The notes under the pieces are model-generated. The model searched no databases, had not been told where the DNA came from, and saw only the letters and a program-made list of their open reading frames with translations. From Planctomycetota bacterium (GTDB lineage Bacteria; Planctomycetota; JACOTG01; JAJDCM01): a DNA stretch of 52,824 bases. Position numbers and translations under genes: made by a program. The stretch lies in NCBI GenBank assembly GCA_029260825.1, contig JAJDCM010000363.1:1-52824 (forward strand). The letters are read 5' to 3'. Position 1 is the stretch's first letter. Every line of letters begins with the position of its first letter. This document shows, in pieces, positions 33,139 through 42,201 of this stretch.

Positions 33139-34934
33139 GAAATGTGTCATGGATTGTCACGCTTGTTGTTGTTTCGATGGTGCCGGGATGTGGCTCATTC
33201 ACGCCGGAGCGGGAGACGACCCGTCGTTTCCAGAAGCAGCATGAAGCGGGCTCTGTTCACGTTTCGGTCTTATCGGTCGCTCGGTGGGAAGACTATGTTC
33301 ACGCCCTTCAACCGGCGTTTGAGCTCACCGAGAATGAGGCATTGAAACTCGTCCTACCCACGACAAGAGCGCTTGAGGAGTCTTACGTTGATGCGGTGCG
33401 GGGTGGTATTTCGGGTTCGGCCGGAAAGCGGGAAGCGAGTCGTAAAGATGTGACCACCGTCACCCAAGACGAGACTCCGGACGGCGGAACGTCAACGACC
33501 GAAAGTCAGAAAACGGAAGAAGATCAGTCTCCGAACGTGTCCAGGAACAATTCGCCGCTGATCTTGAATCGGAGCAATCCACCCGGGTTTCTTCGTTCAC
33601 CAGAGCTTGAAGTGAAGCCCGATTCGGATCCGCTTCTTCAGTTCTGGTCGGCGACGGCCCTTTACCAGGAAGTTCAGCTCCTGAATCGATACATCAAGGA
33701 TGCGGCGGTTCGGGACGGGTTTACTCCTTACGTGGTTCGAATGCAGGTGAGCTTGATGCCCACCGCACGCCATGAACCTTACGACGCGTATTGCACGGTC
33801 TCCTTTTTTTCACAGAGCGATCCTCTGGAGGAGAGTGAAGCAGGCAGTGAATCCGCCAGGGAGGCGAGGGGACCTTCAACCACATTGCTTCGCGGACTGG
33901 ACTGGCAACCGGAAGCGATCGAGAAGAGGACGCCTCAGGTTGTACCTCTCATGGTCACCGACAACCTTGAAGCAACACTTCACTCCCGGACCGAAGACAA
34001 GATCCGTCAGATGGCGGGATCGTTGCTGTTTCTCTCCGGCTCGGTTGGCGCCAGCGCGGACCTTGATTCGGTCATGAGCCAGTTTCAGCGGGTTTTCGGT
34101 AAGGATCTCAACAGTCTTCTCACCGTTGGAAGAGTCACGGATAATACGATTCGGGTACGCTTGGGGGCGGCTCAGGAGGCGGCGGGGAGCTATGCCATGG
34201 TACCGCGAACTCACAATATCAGCGTCTTGCTCATGATTCCAGAAGGCGTGACCCCGACGGTAGACCTGGTCGCCCGAACCGTCATGGTCGATGCCTTGAC
34301 CGGAACCGCCCTGGAAGATCGAAAGGAAAGCGAGGTCCAGATCCGAATCCAGGAGGTGCTCTCCAAGTACGCAATCACGGGGGTGAGCGAGGAGAAGATC
34401 CGGGAACTCGTAGGACTCACCCAGAAAAACGATCAATACGGATTCGCGAAGATGATCCGGCAGGAGCTCGGCGCAGATTTTACCTATGAGAAGTCCTTGT
34501 GGGTCGATCTCGTCTTGCTCATGGTGGGGAGCCAGTACGGCTCAACTCAATTTGACCTACCGAGTCGGCCGGATGTAGATTCTCCTCGGGACTACTTTCC
34601 CCGGCAAACCGTATTTCTCTCGGACGACGGACACTCCCGAACCCAGGGGACCCTTCGGAGCGTGAGGGCGGTGAGCGCGGATGATATCAGCGCAACGTTG
34701 TACATCCCCTATCAGGGAAGGGACATCCCGCTTCTGGCGGAAGAGGTCGAAATGGACGTGGCAACAGGGGACGTCCTGCTCGTATTTCCATCCCTTTTTG
34801 GATGGGGCCTGGAGGCCGGAGAGCGAACCACTCCCCTTCGGATTCAGCTCACCATCGAAGGGGGCTCGGCTTCCTGCGACGCGCTTTACCAGTTGCGTCC
34901 GGTTGATCCGCAAGATGGGTCAGAGAAAGAGTAG
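33135..34934 (+). CDS. Large lipoprotein of unknown function, partner of the caspase-fold protein
   Basis: 599 residues, not recognised as any named family. The N-terminus MRNVSWIVTLVVVSMVPGC is a lipoprotein signal with lipobox VPGC, so C19 should be lipidated. Residues about 95-155 are a polar, Thr/Ser/Glu/Asp-rich spacer. After that come alternating beta-rich segments such as SATALYQEVQLLNRYIKDAA, GFTPYVVRMQVSLMPTAR and YAMVPRTHNISVLLMIPEGV. No catalytic motif was found. The start overlaps the caspase-fold stop in ATGA, so the two are translationally coupled and likely act together at the envelope. It ends 6 bases from the convergent formate dehydrogenase gene. Confidence 0.8.
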   Translation: MRNVSWIVTLVVVSMVPGCGSFTPERETTRRFQKQHEAGSVHVSVLSVARWEDYVHALQPAFELTENEALKLVLPTTRALEESYVDAVRGGISGSAGKREASRKDVTTVTQDETPDGGTSTTESQKTEEDQSPNVSRNNSPLILNRSNPPGFLRSPELEVKPDSDPLLQFWSATALYQEVQLLNRYIKDAAVRDGFTPYVVRMQVSLMPTARHEPYDAYCTVSFFSQSDPLEESEAGSESAREARGPSTTLLRGLDWQPEAIEKRTPQVVPLMVTDNLEATLHSRTEDKIRQMAGSLLFLSGSVGASADLDSVMSQFQRVFGKDLNSLLTVGRVTDNTIRVRLGAAQEAAGSYAMVPRTHNISVLLMIPEGVTPTVDLVARTVMVDALTGTALEDRKESEVQIRIQEVLSKYAITGVSEEKIRELVGLTQKNDQYGFAKMIRQELGADFTYEKSLWVDLVLLMVGSQYGSTQFDLPSRPDVDSPRDYFPRQTVFLSDDGHSRTQGTLRSVRAVSADDISATLYIPYQGRDIPLLAEEVEMDVATGDVLLVFPSLFGWGLEAGERTTPLRIQLTIEGGSASCDALYQLRPVDPQDGSEKE

Positions 34935-34940
34935 ATCCAG

Positions 34941-37748
34941 TTACTCGTGAGTGCAGGAGCTTTCGACGTCAGGTCCGGGCCCTTCGGTCGCATAGTAACT
35001 TCCCGGGAAGGACGCCTTCTTGGCCCCTTCCTTGGCGAGGTCGACTTGTGCTGCGCACACTTTGTACTCCGCGGTTCCGGTCACCGCATCCCCCGCGTCC
35101 ACTGTGAGTAAATTCGCTCGAGCTTCAGCAAAGTGTAGGGGAATCCAGACACTTCCCCGACGCACCTGTCGTGAGAGAATCGCGATGGCGGAAATCTTCC
35201 CGCGACGAGTTCGGACGTCGACCGGGTCTTCGTGGTTGATCTTCCTCTTCTTTGCGTCCTTGGGATGGATTTCCACGTGAGCCATCGGTTGTTTCTCGGA
35301 AAGGCCGCTAGCCCGTCTGGTCTGGGTTGCTGCGTTGTAGTGGTAGAGGGTTCTACCCGTGGATAGAACCAGGGGGTAGTCGTCGTCGGTTGGCTCGGAA
35401 GGGGGGCGGAATTCGATCGGTTCGAATTTTCCCTTCCCGCGAAGAATGCCACCTTTGTGTAGGTATCGGGTTCCCGGGTCATCTAACGTTGTACAGGGCC
35501 ACTGAAGGCCACCCTTCTCGAGTCGATCATGATTGATCCCGGCAAAGCGCGGGGCATCCTTGGCAAGTTCGGCAAAGACATCGCTCGCCGACTCGTAGTT
35601 CCAATCGGCTCCGCAGGCGTTGGCCACATCGACGATGATCTGCCAGTCTGCTCTTGCGTTTCCCGGAGGCTTGACCGCTTGCCTGACCCTCTGCACCCTC
35701 CGCTCGGAATTGGTGAAGACTCCCTCTTTTTCGGCAAAACACGCGGCGGGAAGGACGACGTCGGCAAACCGGCAGGTTTCGTTGAGAAAGATGTCTTGAA
35801 CCACGACGAACTCGATGCCGTTCATCCGCTCTTCCAGCTTCGACACGTTGGGTTCCGAAAGTAAGATGTCTTCCCCCATCACGTAGAGGCCTCGAATGGT
35901 GTCTCCTGCGACCTTCATCATTTCGTTCAGGTTCAGGCCCTTGTTCCTGGGGAGCTTGGTCTTCCAGGAGGCCTCGTATTTGGCGACGGTTTCTTCCTCT
36001 TCGGCTCTCTGGTATCCCGGGTAGAACACGGGAGTTGCTCCGGCATCATTGGCTCCCTGGACATTGTTCTGTCCTCGAAGCGGATTCATTCCGCACGAGG
36101 CGAATCCGAGGTGACCCGTCATCAGAACGAGATTGGAAAGACCGTAGACGTTGTCGGTTCCGTGGGTGTGCTCGGTGATCCCGAGGGTGTAGTAGATTCC
36201 CGCTTTTTCGGTCGTGGCATACTGGCGTGCGGTCTTGCGAATTTCTTCGGCAGGAATGTCGGTGTGCTTTTCCGCTTCTTCCGGAGAGTAACGGAGGACG
36301 ACCTCCTTGATGGCTTCGAAGTTCTCCGTATTCGAATCGATGAATCCTTGATTCATCAGATTTTCGGTCACGATGACATGGGCCATCGCGTTGAGGAGCC
36401 AGACGTCGCTTCCCGGACGGATCTTCAGGTGACGATCCGCGATGTTGGCCATCCAGATGGCCCGCGGATCGGCGACGACCAGGGTTGCCCCCCGTCTCAC
36501 CGCTCTTTTCATTTCCATCGCGATGATCGGGTGGGCCTCTGATGTATTGCTTCCGATCACCAGGAGAAAATCGGCATCGCGAATTTCATCGATGGAGTTC
36601 GTCATGGCGCCCGCGCCGAATGTATTGACCAGACCGGCCACGGTGGGAGCGTGTCACGTTGCTGCGCATTGATGGATGTTGTTGGTCTTGAAGATGGCCC
36701 GTGCCGTCTTCTGCATGAGGTAGTTTTCCTCGACCGTACAACGCGAGGAGGAGATGAGGGCGATGGCGTCGTTTCCTCGCTTTTCCTTCACGGAAAGGAG
36801 CCCTTGGGCGGCCCGAGAAAGGGCTACTTCCCATGTGGTTTCGTGGAGCTTTCCATCCTCGCCGCGAACCAGGGGCTCAGTCAATCGATCCGGATGGTCG
36901 AGGAACTCGTAGGCAAATCTCCCCTTGACGCAGAGATTTCCATAGTTGGGAAGAGTGTCGGTGGAGGGGCTTGTGACCTTGACGACCTTGCCGCGTCCTT
37001 CGTTACCAGAAGGATCGACGTTGAGATCCATCTGACATCCGACTCCGCAGTAGTTGCAGGTGGTGCGAACCTTTTCCAGCTCGTGGTCAGGACGTGCACC
37101 GGTTGTCCTGGGGATCTTCTCGACCATCGCCCCGGTGGGACAAACGTCAATGCAGCCACCGCAAAGCTCACAGGTAGAATCGAGGAGAGATACCTGATCA
37201 ACCGTCGAAATGGTGGTGTGGGCTCCTCGACCGGTAAGAGTAATTGCGGATACTCCCTCGATCTCTTCGCAATACCGGGTGCACTGGGCGCATTGAATAC
37301 AGAGTTCCGAGCGAAACTGGATGAAGGGATTTCGATCTCCATCTCGTTTGGCGCGGACCGAGCCCATCCGGCTCCAGTCCTGGGGGGCTCCGATTTCTTC
37401 GGCCATGCGATAGATATCACTTCGAGGGCCAGGCTCGGGGTCGGAGGGTTCTTTCGGATGGTCGGTGAGGTAGAGGCCAAGTAAGGCCTTTTGGTGTCTT
37501 TGCACCCGATTGTTTTCGGATTGAACAACCATGCCGTCCGTCGCCGGCGTTGCGCACGAGGGGGCAAGCCTTCGCCATCCGTCGATTTCGACCAGGCACA
37601 TGCGGCAGGCACCGGCCGGGTCAAGTCGATCATCGTGACACAGGGTCGGGATGTCAACCGCATTGCTTTGGGCCACATTGAGAATGGTATCGCCGGGTGT
37701 GAAGTTCACGACCTTGCCGTTCAGTGTCATGCTGGGAGAACTACTCAT
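34941..37748 (-). CDS. fdhA: Formate dehydrogenase alpha subunit with selenocysteine (UGA read through)
   Basis: Molybdopterin enzyme oxidising formate to CO2, 935 residues if the in-frame UGA at 36654-36656 is read as selenocysteine 365. Sequence around it is NNIHQCAAT-Sec-HAPTVAGL, the conserved active site of Sec formate dehydrogenases; a SECIS-like hairpin begins 13 bases after the UGA. N-terminal [2Fe-2S] ligands are C37, C48, C51 and C65. The NuoG-type His(Cys)3 region keeps H97, but its Cys are P101, P104 and S110. Two ferredoxin-type clusters (C150-160, C193-203) precede the molybdopterin [4Fe-4S] ligands C231, C234, C238 and C273. The start overlaps fdhB by 8 bases and has GAGGAG upstream. 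A plain stop-codon annotation would wrongly split it into two genes. Confidence 0.92.
36626..36640 (-). promoter_or_regulatory. SECIS-like hairpin of formate dehydrogenase
   Basis: On the minus strand UGGCC-GGUCU-GGUCA folds into a 5-bp stem (one G-U pair) with loop GGUCU, the same loop as the E. coli fdhF SECIS that SelB binds. It starts 13 bases after the UGA codon, matching the E. coli spacing. This supports decoding as selenocysteine. Confidence 0.8.
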
Positions 37749-39351
37749 CAGAGAGCTCCTCGGGAAAATGCCGGATCACGGAAGTCAGAGGAAGGGCGGC
37801 GGCTTGCCCGAGCCCGCAGATGGAACCTTCGTTCATCTCCCAGGCGGCTTCGGCAATATGCTGCAATTCTTCCTTGGGATGGACGGACTGTTCGGAGCCT
37901 CCCCGGATCACCCGATCGACGGACCGACGAAGGAACCGTGTTCCGATCCGGCATGGAGCACACTGCCCGCAGCTTTCCACCTCGAAGAAGCGGAGCTGTT
38001 CTCGAGCGGCCCAGACCACATCGGTGTCTTTGTTGAGAACGACGACGCCGGCGGATCCCAGCATGGATCCGATGTCGGCAAGCGACTTGAAATCGAGAGG
38101 ACGTTTTCGTTCCGAGCTGGGGAGAAACCCGGAGCTGGCTCCTCCGGGAGAGAAGGCGTAAAGCTCGCCGTCATAGCCGCCCGCGGCGTCCACGAGTTCG
38201 TCAAGGCTAACTCCCAGGGGCAATTCGAACACACCTGGTTTTTTTACGGCGCCGCTGATGCAGTAGAGTTTTGTACCTGGCTCCTGGCGACCCAGTTCTT
38301 TGAACCACGCACCTCCCCGCCGAAGAATGGCCGGAACGCATGCGATCGTCTCCACGTTGTGAATCAAGGTCGGTTTTCCAAAGAGACCGACGTCGGTGGG
38401 GAAGGGGGGTTTTAGCCGGGGCATTCCCCGTTTCCCTTCCAGAGCTTCAAGAAGAGCGGTTTCTTCTCCGCAGATATAGGCCCCGTGTCCCGGGTGGAGA
38501 TGAAAATGAATGTCTGAAAACAGGTTCTTCTTATGGAACTCCGAGATGGCGGTCTCCATGGCGCGCCAGGGGATTCCGAATTCTCCGCGAAGATAACAAT
38601 AGACTTCCCTGGCCCCAAGAGCGGTGGCGGCGATGGCCAGCCCCTCGATCACGAGGTCGGGTCGTCTGATCATGACCTCCCGATCTTTGAAAGTGCCTGG
38701 TTCTCCTTCGTCTGCATTCAGAACGATATACCGGGTTGGTTCCTCATGCTGGAGGATCGCACGCCACTTGAAGGCGGCAGGGAACCCGGCTCCGCCCCGT
38801 CCCTGGAGGCCGGAGGCTTCGAGTTCATCGACGATGCCCTGGGGGCCGAGCTCGGAGGCTCGAAGAAAAGCTGCTCCCGAGTAATTGGGATCACTCGGAA
38901 GGTTCAGGGCAAGTTGATCCTCCGGGACACCGGTCGGCCCTACGAAGCCGAGCCAATCCTCGTTGGGCTCGGCGCTGGACACAAGGTCTTCCCAGCGCCC
39001 CCCGGCTTTCTTCACGTCATCGATGGAAACGGCTGCCAGGACGGCGCGATCCCGGAGGACTGCGGGTGGTCGATCACAAGCGGCTAAACAGGAGCATTCG
39101 TCCGCCGGGAGTCCTGCCGCCTTCGCCGCCTCGAGAAGCTCTTTTGCTCCCTGGAGGGAGCAGGAAAGGCCTGTGCACACGCGCACTTTGGTGTCAGGTT
39201 CGGAGAGAAGGTGAAAGAAGCTTCCTGCCCCGTAGATCTGGGCTTCCGGAACTCCCGTCTCTCGTGCGATTTCTGACGCCACGCCTTCTCGCAGACCACC
39301 TCGATTGGCGATGGCGAGGAGAACTTCGGCACGTTTTTTTGGATCTTTCAC
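37741..39351 (-). CDS. NAD-dependent formate dehydrogenase beta subunit, NuoE-NuoF fusion
   Basis: 536 residues, cytoplasmic. The NuoE-like part has [2Fe-2S] ligands C59, C64, C88 and C92 (CTGLSC, CLAAC). The NuoF part has GLQGRGGAGFP, LNADEGEPGTFKDRE, GHGAYICGEETALLEALEGKRG, the SLBB domain and the [4Fe-4S] motif ESCGQCAPCRIG with a last Cys in SICGLG. In the enzyme it passes electrons from the alpha subunit through FMN to NAD. The GTG start overlaps the fdhD stop in GTGA and its own stop overlaps fdhA, so the three genes are translationally coupled. It is a second, shorter NuoEF fusion than the one in the cytochrome operon and lacks the coiled-coil insertion. Confidence 0.92.
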   Translation of the reverse strand: MKDPKKRAEVLLAIANRGGLREGVASEIARETGVPEAQIYGAGSFFHLLSEPDTKVRVCTGLSCSLQGAKELLEAAKAAGLPADECSCLAACDRPPAVLRDRAVLAAVSIDDVKKAGGRWEDLVSSAEPNEDWLGFVGPTGVPEDQLALNLPSDPNYSGAAFLRASELGPQGIVDELEASGLQGRGGAGFPAAFKWRAILQHEEPTRYIVLNADEGEPGTFKDREVMIRRPDLVIEGLAIAATALGAREVYCYLRGEFGIPWRAMETAISEFHKKNLFSDIHFHLHPGHGAYICGEETALLEALEGKRGMPRLKPPFPTDVGLFGKPTLIHNVETIACVPAILRRGGAWFKELGRQEPGTKLYCISGAVKKPGVFELPLGVSLDELVDAAGGYDGELYAFSPGGASSGFLPSSERKRPLDFKSLADIGSMLGSAGVVVLNKDTDVVWAAREQLRFFEVESCGQCAPCRIGTRFLRRSVDRVIRGGSEQSVHPKEELQHIAEAAWEMNEGSICGLGQAAALPLTSVIRHFPEELSDE

Positions 39352-40256
39352 GTGGCTGTTTCCCTGATCCTTTGTGTTCCCGAGTAGATGTTATATCGCT
39401 GATTCCGCGTGAATCCAACGAGGGTGATACCGAACTGCTCCGCCAGCTCGACCGCCAGACTCGAGGGAGCACCAACGGCGACAACAAAGGGGATTCCTGC
39501 CATGGCTGCCTTCTGGAGAATCTCGAAGCTGGTGCGGCCGCTCACCACCATGACGGTCTTGGCAAGCGGTGTCTTTCCTCTCAAGAACGCGTGACCGATG
39601 ACCTTGTCGACTGCGTTATGGCGACCGACGTCTTCCCCGGTATGAATGGCGTTGCCCGAGTCGTCAAAGAGCCCGGCGGCATGAAGGCCACCTGTTTCGT
39701 CAAAAAGAGTTTGGGCGGCACGAAGTCGATCCGGCAACTCGTGGATGATCGAGGCGGCAACCTTGAAGTCATCACCGCCCATCGTTGAACAACCGCTCAC
39801 TCGAAGCGAATCCAGAGATGCGGTGCCACAGACACCACAGCTCGAGCTGGTAAAGAAGGTTCGCTTTCGCTTCTCCATCTGCTCCCGATCAAACTGGCTT
39901 GAGGGGTGCAAATCGACACGAATTGTATTGCTGGTGAGGCGCCCCTCGAGAGCATCGCCCACATGGTGGATGCTCTCGATCTGGTCGGGAGCTGAGATGA
40001 TGCCTTCGGTGAAGAGAAACCCGACTGCGAGGTCGCCATCGTGGCCGGGTGTTCTCATGGTGATGGAGATCGGCTGGTCGATTCGCTTGCCCTGGTCGGA
40101 GAAGCCCATCTGGATCTCCAGGGGCTCTTCCACGACGATCACGTCAAACGACGGTCCGTTCCGGTCGGAAGTTACCTTCGTGACCTTGACTCGAGTCGCG
40201 CCCTCCTGGGCTGTTGACCCGCTGCTTTCCATGTCCAGGGATCCGGGATCCACCAC
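39348..40256 (-). CDS. fdhD: Formate dehydrogenase accessory sulfurtransferase FdhD
   Basis: 302 residues. FdhD moves sulfur from IscS to the molybdenum cofactor of formate dehydrogenase and is needed for its activity. Visible family signatures are the cysteine pair in SSCGVCGTASLDSL, GGLHAAGLFD, EDVGRHNAVDKVIG and VVSGRTSFEILQKA. Length is slightly above the usual 260-280 because of a polar N-terminus. The GTG at 40256 has GAGG 9 bases upstream; an ATG at 40232 has a weaker site. It is first in the fdhD-fdhB-fdhA operon, with a promoter candidate about 100 bases upstream. Its presence fits the molybdenum/selenium enzyme it precedes. Confidence 0.95.
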   Translation of the reverse strand: MVDPGSLDMESSGSTAQEGATRVKVTKVTSDRNGPSFDVIVVEEPLEIQMGFSDQGKRIDQPISITMRTPGHDGDLAVGFLFTEGIISAPDQIESIHHVGDALEGRLTSNTIRVDLHPSSQFDREQMEKRKRTFFTSSSCGVCGTASLDSLRVSGCSTMGGDDFKVAASIIHELPDRLRAAQTLFDETGGLHAAGLFDDSGNAIHTGEDVGRHNAVDKVIGHAFLRGKTPLAKTVMVVSGRTSFEILQKAAMAGIPFVVAVGAPSSLAVELAEQFGITLVGFTRNQRYNIYSGTQRIRETAT

Positions 40257-40320
40257 CGATGACCTCGTTGAATTTCAAGGGATCAAAATGAGGATCCAAA
40301 GATACCATAAACCGTGAACG

Positions 40321-40338
40321 GGCTATTACTTATTAGCC
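40321..40338. repeat. Inverted repeat in the fdhD leader
   Basis: GGCTA and TAGCC arms with partial inner pairing, between the promoter candidate and fdhD. It may be an operator or leader hairpin for the formate dehydrogenase operon, or a weak end for the TPR lipoprotein transcript. There is no U-run after it. Confidence 0.3.
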
Positions 40339-40353
40339 TCGGCGGTGAAGGGG

Positions 40354-40382
40354 ATGATCTCGACGGAATCTGACTTTGTCAA
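40354..40382 (-). promoter_or_regulatory. Probable promoter of the formate dehydrogenase operon
   Basis: Minus-strand TTGACA (40377-40382, perfect), a 17-base spacer and GATCAT (40354-40359, four of six). It lies about 100 bases upstream of fdhD and starts 8 bases after the TPR lipoprotein stop codon. Confidence 0.45.
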
Positions 40383-40389
40383 CGGGCTG

Positions 40390-42024
40390 TTAGTTGAAGG
40401 AGGTCAGTCGACAGTAGCAGGATGCGCTGATTTCGACGTCTGACCTGGCAGTGGCTTCAATGAATCGTGCCCGGGTTTTTGCCGCCTGCAGTGGCTTCTC
40501 ATTGCGCTTTTGGCATTCATGGAGGCCATGGAGAGCCCACGGATTATGGGGGTGTCGCTGGAGATCCTCCTCAAATACTTTTTCTGCCTCAGCAACCTGG
40601 GACTGTTCGAGAAGAAGAGCCCCAAGAGCATGTCGGGCCGGCTGCATCCATCCCCACGGTTCGTCATAGTTCAATGCATCGTCGAGGGCCACGGCGTGGC
40701 GAAGTTGCTTGAAAGCTTCGTCCATGTTCTCGTCCCGATAGGCAATTTCCCCGTCGAGCATCGCGTTGGCGATGGCGAGGATCGAAAGGGAGGAATTCTG
40801 GAAGAGAAAGCGGGTTGCCGGGACTTTGCTGACGGCCTTGTCGAACGCGGCTGCTTCCTTCTTCGCTTGCTCGACCCGGTTGGTTGCAGCATAGGCGATG
40901 CCCCGGGCATAGTGCCACATCGCTCGGGTGACGAAAAGCTCTTCATTCGGTTGGGGCTCGGCGAGGATTTTTTCCCACTGTCCGAAGCGAACGAGGACGT
41001 GATAGACGGTCGGAATGAATGCTTCCACGAAGTCGGGGATGCTCTGAAGAAGCTCATCGGGGATCTCGGTCACGAGATCCCGGGCTGCCTCCTCGGCGAG
41101 CTTGCTTTGCCCGTCAAACATCGCTCCGTAGACCAGGAAGTGATAGTTGTGGATCCGATAGAGGGTGTAGAAGTTGTTTTTCCCCTCTTTTGCAGCGTAT
41201 TCAAGATCGGCGGCGATCGCCTTTTGATTCGCCAGGATGGATTCCGGGTACTGGCCCACAAGAATGTCAATGTGGGATGGCATGTGAACCAGGTGACCGG
41301 ACCCTGGAACCATGTTTCTCAGGCGGTCGGCTGCAGCGAGGGCTCTCTCGGGAAACGGTGAAGCTTCCATGGTGTGAATGTAAGAGTGACAAAAGGCCGG
41401 ATGGTCTGGCCAGGTGACTAGACCGCTTTCGAGCACGCGCATGATCTCCGGTGTTTCCGGCGCCGGCTGTCCCGTTTTGCTCCAGAGCTGCCACGGTCGA
41501 AGGACCATGAGAGATTCGGCGAAGATCGCCGCCACGTCCGGATCTTCCCGGTGGTCGGTGTAGACCTTGCGCATGGCAGCGGCGTATTTCTTGTCGAGAG
41601 CTCCTCGGTCGGATGGGGCGGGGGAGTAGCGAGTTGCCATTGCCTTGATCAAGCTCTGTTCCACGGGAGTCGCGTTCCCGATGTTTTCTTTCGCGAGGCG
41701 GATGTTCTCAAAAGCGCTCTTGACCGCCTCGTCCGACATGGCCGTGTTATTGATGTTCGGTCCGTTGGCATACGCGATTCCCCAGTAGCCCATGGGGCTC
41801 TTCGGGTCGGCGGCTACGCATTTCTCGAAGCAACGAATCGCCTCTTCGTGGTTGAATCCGTAGCAAAGAGCAAGCCCCCGGTCGAACCAGGCCTGTGCCG
41901 CTGCCGAGCTGGTCGAGATCGTGCGGTGGACGTCGCCAAAATCTGCGTAGTAGGGAGGAACTGTCTTGCAAGCCGGCAGGGCAAGAAGCGGGATCAGGGT
42001 GAAAAGGAGGGCGATGCGTTTCAT
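40390..42024 (-). CDS. TPR-repeat lipoprotein
   Basis: 544 residues. MKRIALLFTLIPLLALPACK is a lipoprotein signal with lipobox LPAC. Tetratricopeptide-like helical pairs are visible at FDRGLALCYGFNHEEAIRCFEKC, DPKSPMGYWGIAYANGPN and at the C-terminus LGALLLEQSQVAEAEKVFEED. A middle region has a conserved His-rich segment (GSGHLVHMPSHID) typical of a group of bacterial TPR proteins of unknown role. AGGAGAG precedes the ATG. It stands between the fdh operon and the protease gene, on the same strand, with no sign of shared function. TPRs mediate protein contacts; partners are unknown. Confidence 0.85.
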   Translation of the reverse strand: MKRIALLFTLIPLLALPACKTVPPYYADFGDVHRTISTSSAAAQAWFDRGLALCYGFNHEEAIRCFEKCVAADPKSPMGYWGIAYANGPNINNTAMSDEAVKSAFENIRLAKENIGNATPVEQSLIKAMATRYSPAPSDRGALDKKYAAAMRKVYTDHREDPDVAAIFAESLMVLRPWQLWSKTGQPAPETPEIMRVLESGLVTWPDHPAFCHSYIHTMEASPFPERALAAADRLRNMVPGSGHLVHMPSHIDILVGQYPESILANQKAIAADLEYAAKEGKNNFYTLYRIHNYHFLVYGAMFDGQSKLAEEAARDLVTEIPDELLQSIPDFVEAFIPTVYHVLVRFGQWEKILAEPQPNEELFVTRAMWHYARGIAYAATNRVEQAKKEAAAFDKAVSKVPATRFLFQNSSLSILAIANAMLDGEIAYRDENMDEAFKQLRHAVALDDALNYDEPWGWMQPARHALGALLLEQSQVAEAEKVFEEDLQRHPHNPWALHGLHECQKRNEKPLQAAKTRARFIEATARSDVEISASCYCRLTSFN

Positions 42025-42136
42025 GAATTCTCTCCTGAGATTTGTGCTTGAGTTGAACCTGTGACCTTACTAATGAGGGCGGCTCGACGCAAGCTGGAGA
42101 GGCTCAGGTTTTTTCCTCGGGAGGCTTTGACGAAGA

Positions 42137-42161
42137 AAAGACCGGGAAATGCCCGGCCTTT
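42137..42161 (-). terminator. Rho-independent terminator of the M43 protease gene
   Basis: Stem of about 9 bp (AAAG-CCGGG arms with one A-C mismatch, 5-base loop AAATG) followed on the minus strand by TCTTTTCTT. It begins about 40 bases after the M43 protease stop. Confidence 0.7.
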
Positions 42162-42201
42162 CAGGTGGAGATCGATCAGGATTCACTCTCCGGCCCGGCG
42201 G

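Noticed and set aside
34941..36641. Separate or frameshifted formate dehydrogenase fragment or pseudogene
   Set aside because: The frame is unchanged across the stop, the stop is UGA at the conserved Sec site, and a SECIS-like hairpin follows; one Sec-containing gene explains it better.
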